Source: Brumimicrobium oceani (lineage in GTDB: Bacteria > Bacteroidota > Bacteroidia > Flavobacteriales_D > Crocinitomicaceae). Taken from it: a DNA stretch of 64,000 nt. Position 1 is the first letter of the stretch, and each line of letters begins with the position of its first letter. The DNA lies in NCBI RefSeq assembly GCF_003143775.1, contig NZ_QFRJ01000008.1, positions 121,880-185,879 of the forward strand. The letters are read 5' to 3'. Below the pieces are notes generated by a model that was given only the letters and a program-made list of their open reading frames with translations, had not been told where the DNA came from and made no database searches. The position numbers were made by a program, and so were the translations under genes. Below, in pieces: positions 1 to 8,282 of this stretch.

Positions 1-2
1 TG

Positions 3-1073
3 ACGGTAGGAGGGTCTACTAAGTTGAAGGAAATAAATAATTACTTTGAGGGAGATTTAAGCGGAATTTTACAAAAGAATAAACGTTTTCTGTATCGCTT
101 GTTTTCAAAACCAGGAAGCAAAATTTCTCAAATGACCGATTGGAATTCAAAATTGGATGAGATTGTGAAAAACGCTAAAAAATGGGATGTTGGTGTTGTT
201 GCTGGTGCTCCTTCTTGGGTTTTAATACTATTGGAAAGAATCGTTAAAACCTATAAAGTAGATAATATTCATCAAATATGGCCAAATTTTAGAATATTCC
301 TTCACGGAGGAGTGTTTTTGGAAACCTATGAACATAGGATTAAGGCACTTTGTTCAAATAGTGTGTTCTTTAAAAATACTTATTTAGCGAGTGAGGGATT
401 CTTCGCATATCAGAAAAGCCCAGCAAATAGTAGTATGACCCTTTTGACAAGTCATGGGGTTTATTACGAATTTATTGATGAAAAGTACTTTGGGCTTTTA
501 AGAGCAGATGGAGATTTAAGTCAGTTCCCTACATATATGCTGAATGAGCTAAAGGAAAATGTAAGTTACGGTTTAGTGATTACTACTTCCTCTGGGCTTT
601 GGAGATATTTTATGGGGGATATCATCAAATTTACCGATCTCGAAAAATTAGAATTAAAGATAGTTGGTCGTGTTAAACACACATTAAATATTGTTGGTGA
701 ACACCTTTCATTGGAAAACATGAATAAAGCAGTGCAAAGAACGAATGAAAAATTTAATATCTCATCTGAAGAGTATTGTGTTTTACCTGCAAAAAAAGAC
801 GATAGACATTGTTGGTATATAGGGTCTGATCACACTGTTGATGTTCAAAAATATTCCGTTTATCTCAACCAAATGCTTGAGGAAATAAATGACGATTATA
901 AATCCGTACGAAAGTATTTATTGAAGGCACCTAGGGTAAAAATGATTCCGGTAGAAAGGTTTTATGAATATATGCAGTTAAAAGGCAAATTAGGAGCGCA
1001 GCATAAATTCCCAAGAGTTTTGAATAAAGTCCAAGCCTTAGAATGGGAGTCTTTTTTAATTCGAAAAATATAG
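3..1073 (+). CDS. GH3-family adenylate-forming protein, 5'-truncated by window edge
   Basis: The reading frame is open to the left edge of the window, so the N-terminal part (roughly the first 150 residues of a ~500-aa family) lies outside. What remains resembles the GH3 (auxin-responsive GH3-like) family of acyl-adenylating enzymes: an LTSHGVYYEF stretch, a TTSSGLWRYFMGDII segment typical of the acyl/AMP-binding region, and a C-terminal IVGEHLSLENMNKAV segment. In bacteria the substrate is unknown; plant members conjugate amino acids to hormones. A TTG at 24 could serve as a start but lies inside conserved family sequence, so it is not the true start. Family assignment is fairly secure, function is not. 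Confidence 0.8.
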   Translation, partial: TVGGSTKLKEINNYFEGDLSGILQKNKRFLYRLFSKPGSKISQMTDWNSKLDEIVKNAKKWDVGVVAGAPSWVLILLERIVKTYKVDNIHQIWPNFRIFLHGGVFLETYEHRIKALCSNSVFFKNTYLASEGFFAYQKSPANSSMTLLTSHGVYYEFIDEKYFGLLRADGDLSQFPTYMLNELKENVSYGLVITTSSGLWRYFMGDIIKFTDLEKLELKIVGRVKHTLNIVGEHLSLENMNKAVQRTNEKFNISSEEYCVLPAKKDDRHCWYIGSDHTVDVQKYSVYLNQMLEEINDDYKSVRKYLLKAPRVKMIPVERFYEYMQLKGKLGAQHKFPRVLNKVQALEWESFLIRKI

Positions 1074-1188
1074 TATTTCTCTATATAGGCACATCTACAA
1101 TGTAAATGTTACTTTTAGGGTTGAAAATGATGTGGTCAATTTTAGAGTGAAAATTGAGTTCTAATTGTCTCCAAATTCAGCTGAAAAT

Positions 1189-1686
1189 ATGGTAAATCAA
1201 CTATTTACATTTCTGTTTGTTCTAACAACGATTACCTCGATTGCTCAGGATTCTTTAAAATTACAAACTGTTGATCAATTCGGTGAAGCCGTATTTTTAT
1301 CTTTTCAATCCTCAGATTTGGAGATGTTTGAATCTCTCTTAATGACTGATTCGAAATTCGAATTTATACTAAAAAAGATAGACGCCTCAGATAGTTTGAA
1401 ACAGATTTTTAGAGCGCAAAGTAAAGGTGCTGTTTTGCATTTAAGTAGTCACTCTAAGGAAAACTTTAATGATATTTTATCGAGTGCTGACAAAATCAAT
1501 TTTGATTGGGGAAAGGCTCAAATAGATGAAATTATTGAGGAGTCCAAAGTCAAGAATGGTATAGAACAATCCGACATTACTATTCGAATTAAATCAGGAG
1601 GAGATTCTTATGAAATGTTTCTCAGAGCTTGTCTAAAAAGCGATACTTGGTGTGTTGCAAATAAAGTTCGCCTACTCAAATTATAA
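1189..1686 (+). CDS. Hypothetical secreted protein
   Basis: Encodes 165 aa from the ATG at 1189. An in-frame TTG at 1165 would add eight residues but would push the signal peptide away from the N-terminus. Residues 1-20 form a hydrophobic Sec-type signal ending in SIAQ, so the product is probably periplasmic or outer-membrane associated. The mature part is mixed alpha/beta with a C-terminal DSYEMFLRACLKSDTWCV segment that recalls NTF2-like folds, but this is only an impression. No catalytic motif is visible. It stands alone between the GH3-like gene and the zinc-ribbon membrane protein. Confidence 0.6.
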   Translation: MVNQLFTFLFVLTTITSIAQDSLKLQTVDQFGEAVFLSFQSSDLEMFESLLMTDSKFEFILKKIDASDSLKQIFRAQSKGAVLHLSSHSKENFNDILSSADKINFDWGKAQIDEIIEESKVKNGIEQSDITIRIKSGGDSYEMFLRACLKSDTWCVANKVRLLKL

Positions 1687-1805
1687 AGCAGAATTCTTCT
1701 TTTTTTTCATGATAGAACTTTTCTTAACTTCGAAAACTATTTTGAGCCTCAGTTCTTAATTGAGCTTTAGAATGTTTTAAGAAAATAATTTCAACCAAGT
1801 ATATT

Positions 1806-2900
1806 ATGGAATTTAACAACAAGAAGTTAGAGAAAACATCAAAACTCATTAATTACCTCATTGCAATAGTGCTTTGTGGATTCTTAATTTCACTTTCTGG
1901 AAAATTGATTGATGATGTTGATGAATGGGAAGAGAGGCCAAATGTCGAAGAATTCCAGAACCATGATTTTTTAGAAGATAAAGAGGCTGAACTTCTAAAA
2001 ATCGATGCTCAGATAGAAATAAAAGATCAAAAACGTTCAAGTATTCAAAACACCCTTAGGATCGTTAATGGCAATTATGCGAATGCTAAAAAATCATTTG
2101 ATAATTGGTTAAAAGCAAGGAAAACGGTTGGTTCCCCAAATGAAGATAAAGAGGTTTTATCGCGTGCGAAGGAACTTGATGAATTTTACAAGACACAACA
2201 AGAATGGAAAATTGAGTTGAACAAAATTTCAAGTGAAATACAAACTCTATCCAACCAGAAAAACACGATTTATGAAAAAATAAATAAGGAAGAAAATCGA
2301 GCTTATAATGAACAGCAAAATGCAATTAGGACTTATGATTTAAAAGTTTTTCTCATCCGTTTATTGTTTATTCTGCCTATCCTTTTATTAGGAATATTAT
2401 TCATTGTTAAATTCAGAAAACACAAATACTGGCCTTTATTTTTAGGATTTGTGCTCTTTTCGTTCTACGCTTTCTTTTTTGGACTAGTTCCTTACCTACC
2501 AAGCTATGGCGGATATATTCGTTATACCGTAGGAATAATTCTAAGTGTACTTTTTGGGATTTATGTCATAAATAAAATTAGAGCATTCATTGAGAGTAAA
2601 AAGAAAGAATTAGAGGTTTCAACAACAGAAAGAGCCAAAAAAGTTCAAATAGAAACAGCTGAAAAAGCGCTTGATGACCATATGTGCCCTTCCTGTGGTA
2701 AGGATTTTATTATAAAGAAGTGGGACAAATCTGCAGGGAAAAAAGATAAAACTTCGACGTATGGAATTGTAACTGATTTTTGTCGCTTTTGTGGTCTTGA
2801 ATTATTCAAAAAATGTAATAAATGTGGTGAGGAAAATTTCGCTCATTTGCCATATTGCTCATGTTGTGGTGATAAAATGACTGATAGTAACTCAGAATAG
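1806..2900 (+). CDS. Membrane protein with coiled coil and C-terminal zinc ribbons
   Basis: Encodes 364 aa. One membrane segment lies near residues 15-32, followed by a charged coiled-coil stretch (about 45-175), then three hydrophobic segments (about 180-255) and a short charged linker. The C-terminus holds cysteine pairs typical of zinc ribbons: CPSCGKDF, CRFCGLELF, CNKCGEEN and CSCCGDK. The arrangement suggests an inner-membrane protein with an extracytoplasmic coiled coil and a cytoplasmic metal-binding tail. I do not recognise the family. It is transcribed toward the convergent carboxypeptidase gene with about 75 bp between stops. Confidence 0.7.
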   Translation: MEFNNKKLEKTSKLINYLIAIVLCGFLISLSGKLIDDVDEWEERPNVEEFQNHDFLEDKEAELLKIDAQIEIKDQKRSSIQNTLRIVNGNYANAKKSFDNWLKARKTVGSPNEDKEVLSRAKELDEFYKTQQEWKIELNKISSEIQTLSNQKNTIYEKINKEENRAYNEQQNAIRTYDLKVFLIRLLFILPILLLGILFIVKFRKHKYWPLFLGFVLFSFYAFFFGLVPYLPSYGGYIRYTVGIILSVLFGIYVINKIRAFIESKKKELEVSTTERAKKVQIETAEKALDDHMCPSCGKDFIIKKWDKSAGKKDKTSTYGIVTDFCRFCGLELFKKCNKCGEENFAHLPYCSCCGDKMTDSNSE

Positions 2901-2976
2901 GGTGTGAAGTCAAAACGCACTTAGCAAATTCAGGATTTCACAATTTAGTGACTAAATATTTTCACAAAAAACAACC

Positions 2977-4449
2977 CTAATACCTCGCCATACTATTAAA
3001 AACCACCTCCATTTTCTTTACCAATTGATAATTACTCAAGTCGTCATTATTTACTATTATCGCAAAAGCAATTTTTTTCCCACTACTACTGTCAACGTAT
3101 CCAGCATAAGATTTAATGCGATTCATTGTTCCACTTTTTGCTTTTAACTTTCCTTGTGCTGCTTGTCCACGACAAACACTTCTTAATGTTCCGCTTAAAC
3201 CAGCAACGGGTAAAGTCTCTTCGTAGGCTGTAAAGTTTTCGGATTTATGCATGTATTTCAATAATTTCACAAAATGCTCTGCACTAAAAGCATTCGTTCG
3301 GGACAATCCACTTCCGTCAGTTTGCATCATTTTTACACCTAATCTCGATTCCCAATAATTATTGACAAATTCAGCGCTTTTGTCCGTACTTTCTATTCCT
3401 GCTTTTTCAAAGGCAACTAAGCTCAAAAGTTGTTCGGCAAAAAAGTTTACACTTCTCATATTAGTCCAATAAGCAATATCAGAAACGGATTTTCCTTCAT
3501 GCTCAAGTAGAATATCAAAATCACTATAGTTTAGTTCAACGTTTTCTTTTTTTTGCATCAAGGACCTCAAACCTTCCGCTGGATTTTCAATTGAAATGTC
3601 CTCCAGAATTAACGCCTTTTCGAATACCTGTGCAAGAAGTAATTCCGGATCAGGAATGCTTGCTTTTACTTCGAAATTTGACTTACTTCTCGGAATACTG
3701 CCAACAGCAAATCTTTGATACGAAAAGGGCGTTCCATAAATATACGCTTTGTCACTACTGGAGCTATGTGTAGTTACTTGATTTAAAAGTTGATAGTTTT
3801 TTATGGTTGGTGTCATCGAATCCAATTTGGTTGGACTATTCAAACTGGAAGGAGTGGAAAAATGCAATCTTGTCATATTATCAAACAGAGCGCATGCACT
3901 CGCTCCAGCTCCGTAGTAATTTCCCATGTCAGACCAAGACCAACCATTCGGTGCGCCATCATATCCAAAAGCAGAACCGTCGGCCAAAATTTTCCCATCG
4001 ATTTTTTTAACTCCTTTTTCTTTCAATGCATTTATCCAATCTGCTAGGAATTTGCCCTGCTCCTCTTCTTCATAAAAGTACTTGCTTCCCAAGCTGGCGT
4101 CTCCAAATCCGCGAATAATTACATCGCCATTTAAAACTCCTGCGCTGTCTACCTTTCCTGTTAGATACAATTTTGTTTTAGGCTTAAAATCTTTTCCTAA
4201 AATTTCAAAAGCGGTAGCCGTTGTAAATAATTTCACTGTTGAAGCTGGAATAATCGCAGTTTTATGGTTGAAATGAGCAATAATACTATCGTTTTCTAAA
4301 TCAAAAGCCATAAAACTAATACCAGCATTTTGGAGTGCAGAATGATCAGAAAATTGGTCAATGGCCGTTTGTACAACATTGTTTTGTTGTTGAGCAACAG
4401 ATAAATTGATAAAAATTAAGCAGAAAATCCAAACAAAAGTTATCTTCAT
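2977..4449 (-). CDS. dacB: D-alanyl-D-alanine carboxypeptidase/endopeptidase (PBP4, peptidase S13)
   Basis: A 490-aa penicillin-binding protein that removes the terminal D-Ala from peptidoglycan stem peptides and can cut cross-links in the periplasm. Residues 1-19 are a signal peptide. The catalytic triad motifs of the S13 family are present: SxxK as STVK at about 70-73, SxN as SVN near 340 within NMRSVNFFAEQ, and KSG near 440 (family consensus KTG) within LKAKSGTMNRIKSYAG. Length fits the DacB family. It is a single gene on the minus strand, divergent from the asnB-like gene with only about 40 bp between starts, so the two probably share a short promoter region. Confidence 0.93.
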   Translation of the reverse strand: MKITFVWIFCLIFINLSVAQQQNNVVQTAIDQFSDHSALQNAGISFMAFDLENDSIIAHFNHKTAIIPASTVKLFTTATAFEILGKDFKPKTKLYLTGKVDSAGVLNGDVIIRGFGDASLGSKYFYEEEEQGKFLADWINALKEKGVKKIDGKILADGSAFGYDGAPNGWSWSDMGNYYGAGASACALFDNMTRLHFSTPSSLNSPTKLDSMTPTIKNYQLLNQVTTHSSSSDKAYIYGTPFSYQRFAVGSIPRSKSNFEVKASIPDPELLLAQVFEKALILEDISIENPAEGLRSLMQKKENVELNYSDFDILLEHEGKSVSDIAYWTNMRSVNFFAEQLLSLVAFEKAGIESTDKSAEFVNNYWESRLGVKMMQTDGSGLSRTNAFSAEHFVKLLKYMHKSENFTAYEETLPVAGLSGTLRSVCRGQAAQGKLKAKSGTMNRIKSYAGYVDSSSGKKIAFAIIVNNDDLSNYQLVKKMEVVFNSMARY

Positions 4450-4488
4450 GGCGAGATTTTAATTTTTTATAAAAATCGATAAAATATT

Positions 4489-6342
4489 ATGTGTGGCATA
4501 GTTGGATTGAAAAAATTTTCCGAACCCCCTAAAGATAGTGATATAAATGGTGTGAAAAATGCACTTTTAAGTCAAAAACATCGTGGACCAGATAATACCT
4601 CTTTAGAAGTTATGGGGAATTCTATTATGGGGCACAACCGATTGGCAATTATAGATTTAAACGAGAGGTCTAACCAGCCCTTTTATGACAAATCCGAACG
4701 TTATTCTATCGTTTTTAACGGAGAAATTTACAATTATCCGGAATTAAAGAATGATTTATTAAAAAAGGAATACATTTTTGAAACTTCTTCTGATACTGAG
4801 GTTTTGTTATACCACATTATAGAAAATGGCGTTGCTGGAATAAACGATTTACAAGGCTGTTTTGCTTTCGCGTTTTATGATCAGCTAGAAGATGAAATGC
4901 TTTTGGTGCGCGATCACATGGGAATAAATCCTTTGTTGTTTTCAATTCAGGAAGATGCGATTTTATTTGCTTCTGAATTAACAGCTTTCAAATACATGTT
5001 GAAAGAAACAAGCATCAATCAATCTGCCCTAAACGCATATTTTCAATTTACCTATGTGCCAGCACCAGACACGATGATTGAAGGGGTGCATAAATTATTG
5101 CCAGGACATTATTTGAAAATCAAAGGCGGAAGCGTAGACGTTTTAGAATATTACTCTGTAAGAAATGCCGAAAAAGTTGATATGCCTTATGAAAAGGCGG
5201 TGTTGGAAGTAAAGCGAAGAATTGAAAATGCGGTAATTAAAAGATTGAATGCAGATGTTCCCATTGGTGCATTTTTGAGCGGTGGAGTAGATAGTTCAAT
5301 TGTTTCTCGCATGACAACCGATTTTAAAACTTCTGTCAATACTTTTTCTATTGGGTTTGTTGGAAATGACTTTTTCGATGAATCTCAATACGCTAAAAAT
5401 GTAGCAGAACATATTGGGTCTTCCCATTTTCCAATTCAGCTAGAAAAAGAAAGTATTGTGGAGTCATTTCATGAAGTTTTGGCTGCTTACGATGAGCCTT
5501 TTGCCGACTCAAGCGCAGTGGCAATGTATTTTCTTTCACGTGAAGCTAAAAAACAAGTTACAGTTTGCTTGTCTGGAGATGGTGCAGATGAACTTTTCGC
5601 AGGATACAACAAACACAAAGCCTACATTCGCAGTAAAAAGCCAGGTATTTTATTGAAAGTAGCCTCAAAAGTAGCAGGTCAAATGTCGGGAGGAAATAGA
5701 AGAGGGAAAATTTCAAATCGCATTCGACAGATGAAAAAGTTTGGTGATTTGTTACAACAAAAATGGCCAGATTCTTATTGGATGCTCGCTCAGTTTATTT
5801 CTAAAAATCGAAGAGATAATTTACTTTTAAATAGTTCGCCATATAAAAGTAAAATAAAACCAGGGGAAGATAATTTACAGAGTTTTCTAATGACAGATCA
5901 ACAATTTATTTTGCCCAACGACATGTTGAAAAAAGTAGATCTAATGAGCATGAATCACTCCGTAGAAGTGAGAACACCGTTTTTGGATAGAGAAGTTGTA
6001 GATTTTGTGAATGGCTTGCCCGACGAGTACAAATATGCCAATGGAGTTGGAAAACGCATTTTAAGAGACGCTTTTCGAGATGTTTTGCCTGATGAGGTGT
6101 TTTCTCGCTCCAAAAAAGGCTTTGAAATACCTTTACAAGATTGGATTGAAAGCGTTTGGGGAAATGTTGTTAACGAATCTTGGTTTTCAAAAGAATACAT
6201 AGAAAATCAAAATGTGTTTTCCATTGATGGTGTAACCCAATTGAAACTTGATTTTGAAAAAGGCGAAGAAGAGGAAGCTACAGTTACAATGTGGGCATTT
6301 ATAGTATTTCAAAATTGGTTTGAAAGATGGATGGAAAAATAG
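4489..6342 (+). CDS. asnB: Asparagine synthase (glutamine-hydrolysing), polysaccharide-cluster type
   Basis: Encodes 617 aa. After removal of Met the N-terminal Cys2 (MCGIVGL) is the nucleophile of the class II glutaminase domain (about 1-210, with HRGPD and FNGEIYN motifs). The synthetase domain follows, with the ATP-pyrophosphatase P-loop SGGVDSS at about 264-270 and CLSGDGADELFAGYNKHK. Housekeeping AsnB makes asparagine; homologues in exopolysaccharide clusters are thought to amidate uronic acids. Its position directly upstream of a glycosyltransferase, with a 16-bp overlap, favours the second role, but sequence alone does not decide. Confidence 0.9.
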   Translation: MCGIVGLKKFSEPPKDSDINGVKNALLSQKHRGPDNTSLEVMGNSIMGHNRLAIIDLNERSNQPFYDKSERYSIVFNGEIYNYPELKNDLLKKEYIFETSSDTEVLLYHIIENGVAGINDLQGCFAFAFYDQLEDEMLLVRDHMGINPLLFSIQEDAILFASELTAFKYMLKETSINQSALNAYFQFTYVPAPDTMIEGVHKLLPGHYLKIKGGSVDVLEYYSVRNAEKVDMPYEKAVLEVKRRIENAVIKRLNADVPIGAFLSGGVDSSIVSRMTTDFKTSVNTFSIGFVGNDFFDESQYAKNVAEHIGSSHFPIQLEKESIVESFHEVLAAYDEPFADSSAVAMYFLSREAKKQVTVCLSGDGADELFAGYNKHKAYIRSKKPGILLKVASKVAGQMSGGNRRGKISNRIRQMKKFGDLLQQKWPDSYWMLAQFISKNRRDNLLLNSSPYKSKIKPGEDNLQSFLMTDQQFILPNDMLKKVDLMSMNHSVEVRTPFLDREVVDFVNGLPDEYKYANGVGKRILRDAFRDVLPDEVFSRSKKGFEIPLQDWIESVWGNVVNESWFSKEYIENQNVFSIDGVTQLKLDFEKGEEEEATVTMWAFIVFQNWFERWMEK

Positions 6343-7508
6343 GCAAGAAAATAAAAGTAGTAAGGATAATTAACCGCTTCAATATTGGAGGCCCAACTTT
6401 TAATGCCACTTTTTTAACGAAATTTCTAGGAGATGAATTTGAAACCACTTTAATTGGTGGTGTTCCTGACGAAGGAGAAAAGGATTCACATCATATACTA
6501 GAACAATATGGAATAACGCCAATTATAATTCCAGAAATCCAACGGAGTTTAAATCCCAAAACTGATTTTAAAGCTTACCAAAAAATTAAACGACTACTTG
6601 AGGAAATTCAACCAGATATTGTCCATACCCATGCATCAAAGGCCGGATTTGTGGGAAGGGCAGCAGCTATTTCTTTAAAGATTCCTGTAATTCTTCATAC
6701 TTTTCATGGTCACGTTTTTCATTCTTATTTCGGAAATGCGAAAACACAAATGTTTAAGCAAATCGAACGTTATTTGGCGAAAAAATCTACAGGAATAATT
6801 GCCATTAGTAAACTCCAAAAAGAAGAATTAAGTGAGGTTCATAAAATTGCTCCTGCAGAAAAAATAAAGGTCATTCCCTTGGGCTTCGACCTAGCGAAAT
6901 TCTCTGAAAATAAAGTAACCAACCGTGCACTTATTCGAAGGGAATATAATTTACAGCCAGATGAAGTTGCCATTGCCATTGTTGGCCGATTGGCTCCAGT
7001 AAAAGATCATGATTATTTTTTAAATGTGATTGAAAATTTACTCAGTCAAACCAAACAAAAAATTCGTGTTTTTGTCGTTGGAGACGGAAGTAAAAAAGCA
7101 CATATTGAAGAAAGAGTAGCAGAAATTCATCAAAAATATCCCAATACAATTGTGATGACTTCGTGGATTTTAGACATCGCAACCTTCAATCAAGGAATGG
7201 ATATTATGTGTTTAACCTCTAAAAATGAAGGAACGCCGGTGAGTATAATTGAGGCACAAGCTTCGGGTATTCCTGTGATTTCGACAGATGTTGGAGGTGT
7301 CCGCGATATTCTTGAGGATGGAGAAGCCGGCTTTGTGATTAAAAGAAGGGATATTGAAACTTATACTGAGAAACTGCGTTTATTGGTTGAGGATTCATCC
7401 TTGCGAGAAAAGTTTTCTATTTTTGGGCAAGAAAACGTGAAGTATAAGTATAGTTATCATCGATTGGTAGACGATACAAGAAAATATTATAAATCACTAT
7501 TAAAATAA
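6327..7508 (+). CDS. Glycosyltransferase family 4 (GT-B fold)
   Basis: Encodes 393 aa. The N-terminal FNIGGPTFNATFL glycine-rich loop and HTHASKAGFVGRAAA match the acceptor domain of GT4 enzymes. The C-terminal half carries IVGRLAPVKDHDYFL and the nucleotide-sugar-binding EGTPVSIIEAQASGIP with the paired glutamates of the EX7E motif. It most likely adds a sugar to a lipid-linked saccharide at the cytoplasmic membrane face. The start ATG at 6327 overlaps the end of asnB by 16 bp, and the next gene begins at the base after its stop, so it is translationally tied into the polysaccharide operon. Donor and acceptor sugars cannot be read from sequence. Confidence 0.9.
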   Translation: MDGKIGKKIKVVRIINRFNIGGPTFNATFLTKFLGDEFETTLIGGVPDEGEKDSHHILEQYGITPIIIPEIQRSLNPKTDFKAYQKIKRLLEEIQPDIVHTHASKAGFVGRAAAISLKIPVILHTFHGHVFHSYFGNAKTQMFKQIERYLAKKSTGIIAISKLQKEELSEVHKIAPAEKIKVIPLGFDLAKFSENKVTNRALIRREYNLQPDEVAIAIVGRLAPVKDHDYFLNVIENLLSQTKQKIRVFVVGDGSKKAHIEERVAEIHQKYPNTIVMTSWILDIATFNQGMDIMCLTSKNEGTPVSIIEAQASGIPVISTDVGGVRDILEDGEAGFVIKRRDIETYTEKLRLLVEDSSLREKFSIFGQENVKYKYSYHRLVDDTRKYYKSLLK

Positions 7509-8282
7509 ATGAAGTTTTTAAAGTCGTTCGTTATCTCTGTAATGTTTTTGTCTCTTGTTGCATCCTGTAATGTGAACAGCCACGTTATGTTTAAAACTTC
7601 GGATGCAGAAGTGATAACAGATAACATTCCAATTGCTCCAGATGACGCCTATCGACTAGCGCCTGACGATAAAATTTCTTTTTCGCTTTACGTAGAAGAT
7701 GGGAAAAAAGTAATTGATATGTCGGCAGGAATTGGAGCCAATGCAGGGAGTCAACAACTCAACTCGGTAGCGCTACAATATCTCGTTCGTCAAGATGGAA
7801 CAGTTGAGATTCCTATGCTTGGTTTGGTCCAAGTTGGCGGTATGTCCATAATTGAGGTACAGGAAAAATTGAAAAAGCTTTATTCTGCAAATTATATCGA
7901 TCCTTTTATACAGGTTCAAGTGATCAATAGGAGGGTAATTGTTTTTCCCGGAACAGGAGGAGATGCAAAGGTGATTTCGATAGTCAATGACAACACAACA
8001 CTCATGGAGGCGTTAGCTTTGGCAGGTGGTATTACTGAACGTGGAAAGGCCAATGTGGTTAAAGTAATGCGGCAAACTACTGCGGGCCGAAAAATTTATC
8101 AAATTGATTTGAGTACATTAGAAGGATTGAAATATGCAGACATGATTGTTCAATCGAATGATTATATTTACGTGGAACCAACAAAACAATTGTCACGTGA
8201 ATTCTTGAAAGAAGTAACACCAATCGTATCACTGATTTCTTCTGCGTTATTGGTGTTTTCAGTATTTACAACTGTCAAATAA
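7509..8282 (+). CDS. Wza-like polysaccharide export lipoprotein
   Basis: Encodes 257 aa. The N-terminus is a lipoprotein signal with lipobox LVASC (Cys about residue 20). The body holds the polysaccharide biosynthesis/export domain (YRLAPDDKISFSLY ... QDGTVEIPMLGLVQVGG) and an SLBB-like segment (NTTLMEALALAGGITERGKA). A C-terminal hydrophobic helix (about 235-255) resembles the amphipathic helix with which Wza crosses the outer membrane. It should form the outer-membrane export pore and partner the tyrosine kinase/co-polymerase encoded next; that gene's ATG overlaps this stop by 1 bp (TAATG). Confidence 0.9.
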   Translation: MKFLKSFVISVMFLSLVASCNVNSHVMFKTSDAEVITDNIPIAPDDAYRLAPDDKISFSLYVEDGKKVIDMSAGIGANAGSQQLNSVALQYLVRQDGTVEIPMLGLVQVGGMSIIEVQEKLKKLYSANYIDPFIQVQVINRRVIVFPGTGGDAKVISIVNDNTTLMEALALAGGITERGKANVVKVMRQTTAGRKIYQIDLSTLEGLKYADMIVQSNDYIYVEPTKQLSREFLKEVTPIVSLISSALLVFSVFTTVK

